Made by a program: the position numbers and the translations under genes
Assembly (NCBI GenBank): GCA_030680855.1
Contig: JAUXUN010000070.1
Span: 78,228 to 142,227, forward strand
Length of the DNA: 64,000 nt
Direction of reading: 5' to 3'
Source of the DNA: Aestuariivirga sp.
Lineage (GTDB): Bacteria; Pseudomonadota; Alphaproteobacteria; Rhizobiales; Aestuariivirgaceae
The notes under the pieces: generated by a model
The model's input: only the letters and a program-made list of their open reading frames with translations
Told to the model about the DNA's origin: nothing
The model's database searches: none
In this document: in pieces, positions 17,429-27,950 of the stretch
Layout of the letters: every line of letters starts with the position of its first letter
Position numbering within the stretch: position 1 is the stretch's first letter

Positions 17429-18373
17429 ATGGCCACGCCGCGTGTAATCCTCACCATCCCTGCCCTCAGCCTGGCGGCGGCGGAAGACATGGCAAACCGG
17501 TTCGAGAGTGATTTCCGGATCGAGCCGCTGGCTGTCACCATCAATGAAACCGATGAGTCCAAAGATCTTTGGGAAACCGTGGCGTATTTCGCCACTGACG
17601 AAGTTGCTGAGGAAGCGCGGCGGCTTCTGCAAGTGCCGACAGGCATTATATCAACGCTGCCGGATAGGGACTGGGTCAGGCATTCGCTTGAAGGACTTGC
17701 ACCTGTCGTGGCGGGTCGGTTTTTTCTGTACGGCTCCCACGACCGTGACCGCCGACGCCATGGCGGTGTGCCGTTTGAAATCGATGCGGGAACGGCATTT
17801 GGAACCGGGCATCACGGCACCACAGCCGGCTGCCTTCTTGCCCTTGATGCGATCCTGAAACGGCGGCGGCCGGAACGCATTCTGGATCTTGGCTGCGGCA
17901 CGGGCGTGCTGGCCATTGCTGCCGCCCTTGCCACGAAACGCAGAACCCTTGCTACCGACATTGACCCGGAAGCGGTGCGGGTGACGGAGTTGAATGCGAA
18001 ACTCAACGGCGTCGCACCCCTGCTCAATGGCGTGACGGCACCGGGGCTCAAGCACACCCGCATCGCCCGTGGCGCGCCCTATGATCTGATCTTCGCCAAC
18101 ATCCTGGCGCGACCCCTGATCAGCCTGGCCCATGGCCTGAAAGCCATTCTGGCCCCGGGCGGAACCCTCATTCTGTCTGGTCTCACCCGCGATCAAATCC
18201 GCTGGGTCTCAGCCTCCTACCGCAATCGCGGCCTCTTCCCCAGCCAAACCCTATTGCTCGGAAACTGGGCCACCCTCGTGTTCAGCAACCCGGCAAAAGA
18301 AAACCGCCCGAAAAGCGTGCGCATTGGGCGGTTAGTATCCAGTGCTGTAGGCAAGGGATGGGAAGAGGCTTAG
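17429..18373 (+). CDS. prmA: Ribosomal protein L11 methyltransferase
   Basis: A 314-residue class I methyltransferase that modifies ribosomal protein L11 with S-adenosylmethionine. The family marker DAGTAFGTGHHGTT lies near residue 122, followed by the cofactor motif LDLGCGTGVLAIAAA near 151 and the catalytic-loop sequence FANILARPL. The N-terminal substrate-recognition domain is present. The last bases overlap the convergent DUF1127 gene by 4 bp. The C-terminal tail is slightly longer than the motif region requires. Confidence 0.9.
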   Translation: MATPRVILTIPALSLAAAEDMANRFESDFRIEPLAVTINETDESKDLWETVAYFATDEVAEEARRLLQVPTGIISTLPDRDWVRHSLEGLAPVVAGRFFLYGSHDRDRRRHGGVPFEIDAGTAFGTGHHGTTAGCLLALDAILKRRRPERILDLGCGTGVLAIAAALATKRRTLATDIDPEAVRVTELNAKLNGVAPLLNGVTAPGLKHTRIARGAPYDLIFANILARPLISLAHGLKAILAPGGTLILSGLTRDQIRWVSASYRNRGLFPSQTLLLGNWATLVFSNPAKENRPKSVRIGRLVSSAVGKGWEEA

Positions 18374-18564
18374 TTGCCCCAAACCATCTTTTCGATTTCC
18401 GAACGGCGCACACCGATATCGGCAAGCATCCGGTCGTCGAGCTGGTGCAACTGGCGCTCAGCCCGGGTGCGGGCGAAATAGCCCTTTACGCGGCCCATGA
18501 TGCCGGGAGCAAAATCACTGCCCTTGATGTGGCTGGTTTCGCGGCCATAAGTTACTGTCGTCAT
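18370..18564 (-). CDS. DUF1127 (YjiS-like) small protein
   Basis: A 64-residue protein ending in the DUF1127 pattern RAERQLHQLDDRMLADIGVRRSEIEKMVW. Such proteins are short, Arg-rich and common in Rhizobiales; members have been linked to phosphate, nitrogen or RNA metabolism, and no biochemical role is settled. AGGAG lies 8 bases before the ATG. A 15-bp palindrome sits about 65 bp upstream, near an AT-rich possible -10. Confidence 0.88.
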   Translation of the reverse strand: MTTVTYGRETSHIKGSDFAPGIMGRVKGYFARTRAERQLHQLDDRMLADIGVRRSEIEKMVWGN

Positions 18565-18627
18565 TGTCTTTCTCCTTCAATCTCTTCCCAAAAACCTGCC
18601 TGGCGCTGACTTCCGAGGTTCCAAATC

Positions 18628-18642
18628 TTGTGCGTCGCACAA
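18628..18642. promoter_or_regulatory. Perfect palindrome, likely operator of the DUF1127 gene
   Basis: TTGTGCG-T-CGCACAA is a perfect 7-bp inverted repeat with a one-base centre. It lies between a TATATA stretch (18653-18658, a possible -10 on the minus strand) and the DUF1127 start. That is a typical repressor position. The TGC-N3-GCA core resembles sites reported for the PhaR family of polyhydroxyalkanoate regulators, but this link is only an idea. Confidence 0.5.
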
Positions 18643-18927
18643 TTTCATACTCTATATATGCTGCAGTTCGCCCCGTTCGTAGAGCTAACCTTCCGTGTCT
18701 GCCATGCAATAATTACATGACTACGTTCATGCTCCGTTAATCTGCCAGGAACATCGCATGGATAGTGTTATGCGCTTGAAATATGACAACTATTCAACGA
18801 TTTATGCCTTTGTTCAGTCACAATGTTTGAAAATTTATAAAGACTGATAGCCCAATCAATGGGATTTCTGAGGTCAAAGGCATGCTTATTAAGCATGATA
18901 TGCACCCGCCTGAATTTTGCACTGCAC
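18643..18927. other. Intergenic region without a recognisable gene
   Basis: Together with its ends this is part of a gap of about 420 bp between the DUF1127 gene and the cold-shock gene. It is AT-rich and has no open frame worth calling. The one structured element is a perfect palindrome at 18881-18897 (CATGCTTA-T-TAAGCATG). It lacks a T-run on either side, so it looks more like an operator or part of a small RNA than a terminator. Confidence 0.5.
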
Positions 18928-18960
18928 AATAAAAAATGCCCGACCTATTGGTCGGGCACC
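18928..18960 (-). terminator. Rho-independent terminator of the cold-shock gene
   Basis: On the minus strand GCCCGACC-AATA-GGTCGGGC forms a GC-rich stem with a four-base loop, followed directly by ATTTTTTATT. It lies about 25-60 bases after the stop of the cold-shock gene. Confidence 0.9.
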
Positions 18961-18985
18961 GTAATTCGCAAAGTTTTGCTAGCGA

Positions 18986-19195
18986 TTAAGCAGCAGTCAG
19001 ATTGCCAGCCGAGCTCTTGCCCGTGCGCTTGTCGGTCACGATTTCAAAGGAGACCTTCTGGCCTTCCTTGAGAGTGCGCAGACCGGCGCGCTCTACAGCG
19101 GAAATATGGACGAAAACATCCTTGCTTCCGTTGTCCGGTTGAACAAAGCCGTAGCCTTTTTGCTCATTAAACCACTTTACAGTACCCGTATTCAT
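18986..19195 (-). CDS. Cold-shock protein, CspA family
   Basis: A 69-residue single-domain nucleic-acid chaperone. RNP1 is KGYGFVQP and RNP2 is VFVHISAV; the opening [15 protein letters not shown] is diagnostic. The start at 19195 is chosen over a much longer in-frame extension because the family begins here and GAAGGAC precedes it. It is a single-gene transcript with its own promoter and terminator. The leader seems short, so induction by a long cold-sensing leader is unlikely from this promoter. Confidence 0.95.
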   Translation of the reverse strand: MNTGTVKWFNEQKGYGFVQPDNGSKDVFVHISAVERAGLRTLKEGQKVSFEIVTDKRTGKSSAGNLTAA

Positions 19196-19214
19196 GGGAT
19201 CGTCCTTCAGTTGG

Positions 19215-19242
19215 GTTATAGTGAGGCCTTGTTGAATTGCAA
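19215..19242 (-). promoter_or_regulatory. Sigma-70-type promoter for the cold-shock gene
   Basis: On the minus strand TTGCAA (19242-19237) and TATAAC (19220-19215) are separated by 16 bases, close to consensus. Transcription from here would give a leader of only about 12-15 bases before the start codon. Confidence 0.55.
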
Positions 19243-19426
19243 AAGCAGCGCAAAAAGACCCATGTAGTCGATTATTGGAGGAGTCTTTGCGGCACGCGTC
19301 CCACAGGGATAGCGAACTGGCCAATCGTCCGGCCCAAGTTTTCGATGCAAATGATATGGAACAAGTTGACGCAGGATGCAAGTATTTCCTTTTGCCGGAA
19401 TCGCGAGAGCGGATTAAGCTGCGGAA

Positions 19427-21199
19427 ATGACTCACAAATCTCGCGTGACCGAACTTCGGCAACTTTTCAGGAAACAAAGACTTAGCGGGCTGATCATTCC
19501 CCGGCAGGATGAATTCCAGGGTGAATATGTGGCCGCCTACGCCGAAAGGTTGCGTTGGCTCACCGGTTTTGCCGGCTCCTGGGGCATGGCCATCCTCACC
19601 CTTAACAAAGGCGCTATTTTCGTCGATGGCCGCTACACCATCCAAGTGCGCCAGCAGGTGGATACCAAGCTGTTTACCCCGCATCATCTCGTCGATGAGC
19701 CGCCAGCCAACTGGATTACTGAAAACCTGAAAAAGGGCGATGTTCTGGGCTACGATCCGTGGTTGCTGACCGCCGACCAGGCCGAGCGCTTCGCGGCGGC
19801 TTGCGCCAAGGCGGGAGCAAAGCTGCAGCCCCTTGCCAGCAACCCTATCGATGCAATCTGGAAGGACCAGCCCAAGCGGCCAACCGCCCCCCTCTCGGTG
19901 CAACCCCTGCAATTTGCCGGCCAGAGCGTTGCCGACAAGCTGGCGATGATTTCAAAGTTGTTGGCCAAGGCCGGTGCCAATGCCACCGTGCTCACCCAGC
20001 CCGATTCGGTCGCCTGGGTCTTCAATATCCGGGGCCATGACGTGCCCTACACCCCCGTTGTCCTCGCCTATGCCATTCTACGGAAAAAAGGCAAAGCCGA
20101 ACTCTTCATCGACAGGGCAAAATTGCCGGAAGATGTGCAGGCCCATCTCAGGAAATCGGTTACCATTAAAAAGCCTGCCGAATTTGAAGCGTCGCTGAAG
20201 ACCCTGGGAAAATCCGCGGTTCAAATCGACGGCAATTGGGCTCCGGCAAAAATCAAACTGGCGCTGGCCAAGGCGAAAATCATCAACGCCACGGATCTCT
20301 GCGTTTTGCCCAAGGCAAGAAAGAACAAGACCGAGCAGGAAGGGGCCCGCGCCGCGCACCGGCGGGATGGCGTCGCCATGTCCCGCTTCCTCTGCTGGCT
20401 CGAAGCTGCCGCGCCGCAAGGCGGCCTCACCGAATGGTCCGTGGCCGAAAAGCTGGAGCAGTTCCGCCGAGATACCGGCATGCTGCTTGAACTGTCTTTC
20501 GACAGCATCGCAGGCGCCGGTCCCAATGCCGCCATTCCGCACTACCATGTGAACCCGGATGATTGCCTGCCCCTCAACATCGACGAAATCTTCCTCATCG
20601 ATTCCGGCGGCCAGTATCAGGATGGCACCACCGACATCACCCGCACCGTCATCGTCGGCGAGCCAACGCAAGAAATGAGGGACCGCTTCACCCGCGTGCT
20701 GAAAGGCATGATTGATGTCTCGCGCATCCGTTTTCCGAAAGGCACCTGCGGATCGCAAATCGATGTGCTCGCCCGCCAAAGCCTGTGGGCCGCCGGCCTG
20801 GATTACGATCACGGCACGGGCCACGGCGTTGGCTCCTATCTTTCGGTGCATGAGGGCCCGGCCCGCATCAACAAGTCGGACCGCATACCTTTGGAACCCG
20901 GCATGATCCTTTCCAACGAGCCTGGTTTCTACAAGCAGAACGAATTCGGCATCCGTATTGAAAACTTGCTGCTCATTCACGAAGCGAAAGCCATCGAGGG
21001 CGGCGAGCGTCCCATGCTGGGCTTTGAAACTTTGACCCTTTGTCCCATCGAACGGCGCTTGATCGATACGAAGCTGCTCACACGTGACGAGTTGCACTGG
21101 CTCGACACCTACCACGCCCGCGTTCTCAAGGAAGTCGGCGATCACCTTTCCGGCGATGAATTGACGTGGCTGAGGAAGGCTTGCGCGCCCTTTAACTGA
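19427..21199 (+). CDS. Xaa-Pro aminopeptidase (M24B family)
   Basis: A 590-residue cytosolic metallopeptidase that removes an N-terminal residue before proline. It has three parts: two N-terminal creatinase-like domains (residues 1 to about 300) and a pita-bread catalytic domain. The metal ligands are visible in [18 protein letters not shown] (two Asp), [15 protein letters not shown] (His) and LSNEPGFYK and GIRIENL (Glu). Length and layout match the long eukaryote-like aminopeptidase P. The end overlaps azlD by 8 bp, convergent. Confidence 0.92.
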   Translation: MTHKSRVTELRQLFRKQRLSGLIIPRQDEFQGEYVAAYAERLRWLTGFAGSWGMAILTLNKGAIFVDGRYTIQVRQQVDTKLFTPHHLVDEPPANWITENLKKGDVLGYDPWLLTADQAERFAAACAKAGAKLQPLASNPIDAIWKDQPKRPTAPLSVQPLQFAGQSVADKLAMISKLLAKAGANATVLTQPDSVAWVFNIRGHDVPYTPVVLAYAILRKKGKAELFIDRAKLPEDVQAHLRKSVTIKKPAEFEASLKTLGKSAVQIDGNWAPAKIKLALAKAKIINATDLCVLPKARKNKTEQEGARAAHRRDGVAMSRFLCWLEAAAPQGGLTEWSVAEKLEQFRRDTGMLLELSFDSIAGAGPNAAIPHYHVNPDDCLPLNIDEIFLIDSGGQYQDGTTDITRTVIVGEPTQEMRDRFTRVLKGMIDVSRIRFPKGTCGSQIDVLARQSLWAAGLDYDHGTGHGVGSYLSVHEGPARINKSDRIPLEPGMILSNEPGFYKQNEFGIRIENLLLIHEAKAIEGGERPMLGFETLTLCPIERRLIDTKLLTRDELHWLDTYHARVLKEVGDHLSGDELTWLRKACAPFN

Positions 21200-21488
21200 G
21201 AACCATGCGGAGCAGCACCACACTGACAACGCCGGTCAAAATCGTAACCACCAATGGCGCCCTCATGAAGGCAACCGCCGCTGTCAAAATGGCGGCGCTG
21301 GTTTCAGCAAGGCCCGTTGTCAAAATCGTCGGCGCGATCACCGCCATGAGAATGGCTGGCGGCAAAGCGTCAAGTGCTGCCTTCAGGCGTCCCTTCACCA
21401 CCACGCCGCGCATGAGGTAAAGCCCGCTGGCGCGCGTCGCATAGGTCGCAAGCGCCATGCCCAGAATGGCCAGGATCGTCGCCGTCAT
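21192..21488 (-). CDS. azlD: AzlD family branched-chain amino acid exporter subunit
   Basis: A 98-residue protein with about three to four hydrophobic segments (TILAILGMALATYATRASGLYL opens). AzlD works with AzlC to export branched-chain amino acids across the inner membrane. The start overlaps the azlC stop by 4 bp. It is the last gene of the araC-azlC-azlD unit. Confidence 0.85.
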   Translation of the reverse strand: MTATILAILGMALATYATRASGLYLMRGVVVKGRLKAALDALPPAILMAVIAPTILTTGLAETSAAILTAAVAFMRAPLVVTILTGVVSVVLLRMVLS

Positions 21489-22177
21489 GATGCTTCGCCT
21501 TCCCGGTAGAGAAGTGCTGCAACAACAACCCCAACAATTCCACCGATCACGATATACCAGGCGCCCGGAACATAAAGCTTGGCCAGGGCCGCCGCGATGG
21601 CGCTGGCTCCCAGGACTGCGCCGGTGCGCGGGCCCTTCCAGAAGCCCGCCAGGATTCCGATGAACATGGCCGAGAATGCAAAATCAAAACCATAGGCCGC
21701 CGGATCGCCAAAAGACCGGCCGACAATTGCGCCAGTGATTGAAGACGTTGTCCATGTAATCCACATGGGCAGGGCGAGCCCGAAATAGTAGCCCAAGGTC
21801 AGCGGTGTCTTGAGCGCCCGACGCTCAGAGAAAGCCCAGTTTTCGTCGGCCATGAGGAACATCATCGCCGGATGCCAGCGCCCATCTATGCCCCTCAGGT
21901 GGCGTGACAGGGATGCCCCCATCAACACGTGGCGGATATTGACGATCAGCGCCGTGACCGTCAGCAAAACCCAGGGCACCGGATCTCGCCACACTTCAAT
22001 CGCCACGAATTGCGCCGCACCGGCAAAAACCGTGGCGCTCATCAGCCAGACTTCAAAAGGCACCAGCCCCTTGCTCGCCGCCAAGGTTCCCCACAGCAAG
22101 CCAATAGGCGTGGCGGCAACCAGAATGGGCAGGACGTCAAGCAGACCCTGCCGGAACTCACGCGCAGGTGACGTCAT
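21485..22177 (-). CDS. azlC: AzlC family branched-chain amino acid permease
   Basis: A 230-residue membrane protein with the AzlC opening (FRQGLLDVLPILVAATPIGLLWG) and the family segments AGAAQFVAIEVW and NIRHVLMGASL. The start at 22177 is chosen because its ATG overlaps the stop of the regulator gene (ATGA); the longer open frame lies inside that gene. AzlC and AzlD together form the exporter. Confidence 0.9.
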   Translation of the reverse strand: MTSPAREFRQGLLDVLPILVAATPIGLLWGTLAASKGLVPFEVWLMSATVFAGAAQFVAIEVWRDPVPWVLLTVTALIVNIRHVLMGASLSRHLRGIDGRWHPAMMFLMADENWAFSERRALKTPLTLGYYFGLALPMWITWTTSSITGAIVGRSFGDPAAYGFDFAFSAMFIGILAGFWKGPRTGAVLGASAIAAALAKLYVPGAWYIVIGGIVGVVVAALLYREGEAS

Positions 22178-23034
22178 GCGCAGTCCTTGCTCAGGCGGAA
22201 CCTTCCGGGCGTGATGCCGAGCCGTGACTTGAACACGCGCGTCAGATGGCTTTGATCGGCGAAACCACATTGCGCCGCCACATGGGTGGCGCTCATGCCG
22301 GCCCGCAACAGGTTGCAGGCCAAATGCACCCGCTGGTCCATCAGCCAATTATGCGGCGTCAGTCCCGTAGCCTTGCGGAAGACGCGGATGAGATGGAAGG
22401 GGCTGAGGCCCGCCGCCCGCGCCAGCACCTCAAGATCAACCTGCTCATCCACATGGGCCGCGAGATAATCCTTGGCGCGGCGCACGGCAGCCGGTTCGTG
22501 CCCTGCGGCCATGGCCCGGAGGCCGCCACCGTGACGGTCAATCATATCAAGGAGCACTGCCGTCAGCGCCTCATCCGCCGCAAGCGGCTCGGCGCCATTT
22601 TCGAGTGCCTCGTGAGCCTGCAAGAAGCGTGTGGCAAGGGACTGGTCCCGGATAACCGGTCCGTTGAACTGCGGGGCACAGGCCTGCCGCCCCGTTGCCA
22701 TTTCGATGACTGTCTGCAGCAGGGAAGCCCGCGGATAGATCACCCGGTAGCTGTAGCCGCCCTTTTGCAGAACCGTGTCGTGGACCTCGCCGGGGTTGAT
22801 AAAACACAGGTCACCCACTCCGGCCCGCACCAGTGAACCCTCAATGTTGTAGACATGAAGGCCGGATACGACAGCGCCGACGACATAGGTTTCATGGGTG
22901 TGGGGTGGAAAAATATGGGTGCGGAAGGTGGCCGACAGGCATTCCAGGGACTCATGCCGGTTTACCCGCCAGAATGACGTTTCATCATTCGCGGCCAGGT
23001 CATCCAGCGTATCGTCGGGAGCAAGAAGCTTCAT
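22174..23034 (-). CDS. AraC family regulator of azlCD
   Basis: A 286-residue regulator. The N-terminal cupin-like ligand domain (residues 30-160) has the HTHETYVVG pattern and INPGEVHD; the C-terminal part has the two helix-turn-helix motifs (LEVLARAAGLSPFHLIRVFRKATG and ATHVAAQCGFADQSHLTRVFKSRLG). It is the first gene of the unit and translationally coupled to azlC, so it most likely senses an amino acid or related compound and activates azlCD. Confidence 0.88.
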   Translation of the reverse strand: MKLLAPDDTLDDLAANDETSFWRVNRHESLECLSATFRTHIFPPHTHETYVVGAVVSGLHVYNIEGSLVRAGVGDLCFINPGEVHDTVLQKGGYSYRVIYPRASLLQTVIEMATGRQACAPQFNGPVIRDQSLATRFLQAHEALENGAEPLAADEALTAVLLDMIDRHGGGLRAMAAGHEPAAVRRAKDYLAAHVDEQVDLEVLARAAGLSPFHLIRVFRKATGLTPHNWLMDQRVHLACNLLRAGMSATHVAAQCGFADQSHLTRVFKSRLGITPGRFRLSKDCA

Positions 23035-23082
23035 GGGCTATATTTAGCAGACAGGCCAAGAAAGGCTTGTACAGAATTGCGC

Positions 23083-25188
<2,106 letters not shown>

Positions 25189-26856
25189 TCAGCCCTTGGC
25201 CGCCAGCAAGCGATCCGCCTGGGCCCGCGCCTCATCGGTCACCTGCGCCCCCGAAAGCATGCGCGCCACTTCCTCGCGCCGGCTCTTGTCGGACAGCGAT
25301 TGCACCCGAGTCACCATGCGGTGGCTGCCCACCTCTTCCATCTTCGAAATCAGCATGTGTTCGCTGGCCCGCGCCGCCACCTGCGGTGAATGGGTAACCG
25401 CCAGAACCTGTAACCCTAGCGCCATGCGCGCCAGACGCGCGCCGATGGCATCGGCCACCGCACCGCCTACGCCGGTATCAATTTCATCGAAGATCAGGGT
25501 GGGAGCCGAACCCTTGGCCGCGAGAATGACCTTGAGCGCCAGCATGAAACGCGCCAACTCGCCGCCCGAAGCCACTTTCATCAGCGGCGACAATGGCGTT
25601 CCCGGATTTGCCGCCACGACAAATTCCACCCGGTCAACCCCGTGCGGCCCGGGCTTGCCCGCGTCGCTGGTAATCTGCGTTTCAAAGCGTGCCTTCTCAA
25701 GCTTGAGCGGAGGCAATTCGGCAAGCACGGCCTTGTCCAAATTCTTCGCCGTCTCTTTGCGCACCGCGCTCAACAGATCGGCAGCAGTTTCATAGTCCTT
25801 CTGCGCCGCCGCAGTCCGTGCTTCAAGCTTTGCAAGATGTTGGCCGCCATCGGTTAGCGTCGCAAGTTCCTTTTCAAAGCGTTCGCGCGTTGCGGCCAAA
25901 GCATCAACCGTGCACTTGTGCTTGCGCGCCGCCGCCCGCAACGCGAACAGCCGCTCCTCGGATTTATCCAGGTCCGCCGGATTAAAGGAGAATGAACGCT
26001 GAGCTTCGGCGAGAGCCCGGTTCGCCTCATTCATTTCGATGAGCACCTTGTCGAGCGCCGCACAGGCCTGGTCCAGTCTGCCACCGGCGGAATCCTTCCG
26101 CCGTTCCAGTTTGCGCAGCGCCGCATTCAGCCGCGCCTCGACACTGTCACCCGACAGCACACCCTCCGCCTCGCTGAGCGCACTCGCATATTGCTCCGCA
26201 TGCATCATGACCTGGCGCGCACTGGCGAGTTTCAGTTCTTCGTCGGGTTGCGGATCAAGAACCCGCAACTCTTCCACAGCGTGTTCGATGTAATCGCGTT
26301 CGGCTTCCGCCCGCGCCATCAGTGCCCGATGCTCAGCCAGCTCATTTGTCAGATCACTTAACGCCTGCCAGAGTTTTCCAACTTCGCCAGCCTGCCCTTC
26401 AAGATCACCATACGCGTCAGTCAGCCGTCTGTGATTGGCCACATCCACCAAAGCACGGTCCGCATGCTGGCCATGAATTTCAGCAAGGCTCCCGGCGATC
26501 TGCCGCAGCAGATTCAAACTCACCGGCTGGTCATTGATCGTGGCGCGGCTCGGGCCATCGGCATTCTGGATGCGCCGGATCACCAGTTCGCCTTCCGTTT
26601 CGATGCCCTGCTCCTCCAAGAGGCGCAGCGCCGCATGGGCCTTGGGCAGCACAAATCCGGCGGTGACAACGCCCTTTGCGGCCCCATGGCGCACCAGGCC
26701 CGAATCACCGCGCCCGCCAAGGGCGAGGCCCAGAGCATCGAGAAGAATGGATTTTCCGGCACCCGTTTCGCCGGTTAAAACCGTCAGACCCTCTTCCAGC
26801 GAGATATCGAGTTTCTCGATGAGCACGATATCGCGGATGGAAAGTGCGGTCAGCAT
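25189..26856 (-). CDS. recN: DNA repair protein RecN
   Basis: A 555-residue SMC-like ATPase that helps repair double-strand breaks. Walker A is GETGAGKSILLDAL near residue 30, the central part is coiled coil (about 150-360), and the C-terminal half has SGGELARFMLALKVIL (signature) and LIFDEIDTGVGG (Walker B). The conserved bamD-recN-ligA order is kept. Confidence 0.96.
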   Translation of the reverse strand: MLTALSIRDIVLIEKLDISLEEGLTVLTGETGAGKSILLDALGLALGGRGDSGLVRHGAAKGVVTAGFVLPKAHAALRLLEEQGIETEGELVIRRIQNADGPSRATINDQPVSLNLLRQIAGSLAEIHGQHADRALVDVANHRRLTDAYGDLEGQAGEVGKLWQALSDLTNELAEHRALMARAEAERDYIEHAVEELRVLDPQPDEELKLASARQVMMHAEQYASALSEAEGVLSGDSVEARLNAALRKLERRKDSAGGRLDQACAALDKVLIEMNEANRALAEAQRSFSFNPADLDKSEERLFALRAAARKHKCTVDALAATRERFEKELATLTDGGQHLAKLEARTAAAQKDYETAADLLSAVRKETAKNLDKAVLAELPPLKLEKARFETQITSDAGKPGPHGVDRVEFVVAANPGTPLSPLMKVASGGELARFMLALKVILAAKGSAPTLIFDEIDTGVGGAVADAIGARLARMALGLQVLAVTHSPQVAARASEHMLISKMEEVGSHRMVTRVQSLSDKSRREEVARMLSGAQVTDEARAQADRLLAAKG

Positions 26857-26901
26857 GTGAGGACTATAGCTGAGTCATTTGGCGAAGCGCGAGAGCCTAA
26901 T

Positions 26902-27822
26902 TCAGCTGCTGAAGAGGCGGCTGATCCATGACTTTTTGTTTTCAACCGGCTGCTGGCCTTCGCTTGAAACAAGTGCATAGGCGTCCTTGTACCATTCGCT
27001 GTTGGGGAAATTCTGCCCCAGCACCGCCGCCGCCGTTTGCGCTTCCGAGACAACGCCCAGGGCCATGTAGCCTTCGGTCAGGCGGTACAGCGCTTCCGGC
27101 ACCTGGCTGGTCGTCTGGTAGTCCGACACAACTTTTTTGAAGCGGTTGATGCCCGCAAGATAGGACCCCTTTTTGAGATAGTAGCGCCCGACTTCCATTT
27201 CCTTGGCGGCAAGATGATCACGCGCCATGACGGCTTTCTTCATCGCGTCCGCCGCATAGGGCGACTGCGGGAAACGCTTGCTTACTTCTTCCAGCGCTTC
27301 CAGTGCTTTCTGCGTCCTTGACTGGTCCCGGCGTACATCGCTGATCTGCTCGTACTGCGAAATCGCCGTCAGGTAATAGGCGTAGGCGGAATCCTTGTGG
27401 CCAGGATGCAAGGTGATGAACCGGTTGGCGGCATTGATCGAGTCATCATACTTATTGTTTTGATAGTAGGCGAAGGCCTGCATCAACAGGGCCTTGGTGG
27501 CCCACTTGGAATAAGGGTGTTGGCGCTCAACCTCGGAAAAGCTCTTGGCGGCCGCCTTATAGGAACCTGATTTCAGTTTTTCGAGCCCGGAATTATAGAG
27601 CTCGGCCACCGGATCACCCCGTGCCGGAGCATCGCCGCCGGGGCTCATGGCACCGCCGGTCAACGCCATGCTGGTCGAGGCCGCAGGGGTGGAATCATTG
27701 CCGAAAACATCTTTGATCACGCTGGCGGTCGAACACCCCGCAAGCAGCACAGCAACTGCTCCGAAGCCCAATAAACGCAGGGCCCGGACAGGGCGATTTC
27801 CAACGGCAAGAACCATTCGCAA
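26902..27822 (-). CDS. bamD: Outer membrane assembly lipoprotein BamD
   Basis: A 306-residue lipoprotein of the BAM complex, which folds outer-membrane beta-barrels. The signal peptide ends in the lipobox LLAGC-S near residue 30. TPR repeats follow (DPVAELYNSGLEKLKSGSYK, then KWATKALLMQAFAYYQNNKY), and PHSKW/HPYSKW is the family signature. The N-terminal extension before the hydrophobic core is somewhat long. In related genomes lpxC lies between ftsZ and this gene; here it is absent. Confidence 0.94.
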   Translation of the reverse strand: MRMVLAVGNRPVRALRLLGFGAVAVLLAGCSTASVIKDVFGNDSTPAASTSMALTGGAMSPGGDAPARGDPVAELYNSGLEKLKSGSYKAAAKSFSEVERQHPYSKWATKALLMQAFAYYQNNKYDDSINAANRFITLHPGHKDSAYAYYLTAISQYEQISDVRRDQSRTQKALEALEEVSKRFPQSPYAADAMKKAVMARDHLAAKEMEVGRYYLKKGSYLAGINRFKKVVSDYQTTSQVPEALYRLTEGYMALGVVSEAQTAAAVLGQNFPNSEWYKDAYALVSSEGQQPVENKKSWISRLFSS

Positions 27823-27902
27823 CTAACTCTCTTATCTGAATAGCGGCATATTCTAGCCTATCGCGCCGGAAACATGAAGCAGATAGCGTTAGAAGCACGA
27901 AA

Positions 27903-27926
27903 CCCGGCGGAAATGTGACCGCCGGG
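27903..27926 (-). terminator. Hairpin terminator after ftsZ
   Basis: CCCGGCGG and CCGCCGGG pair across an 8-base loop in the 128-bp gap between ftsZ and bamD. On the minus strand the stem is followed by TTTCGT, a short T-run. It could end or attenuate transcription of the dcw cluster. Confidence 0.6.
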
Positions 27927-27950
27927 CTTCTTAAACCGTAAGGGAATTGC

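Noticed and set aside
19196..19912. Long N-terminal extension of the cold-shock protein
   Set aside because: It crosses the promoter and the start of aminopeptidase P and has no family similarity; cold-shock proteins start at MNTGTVKWF.
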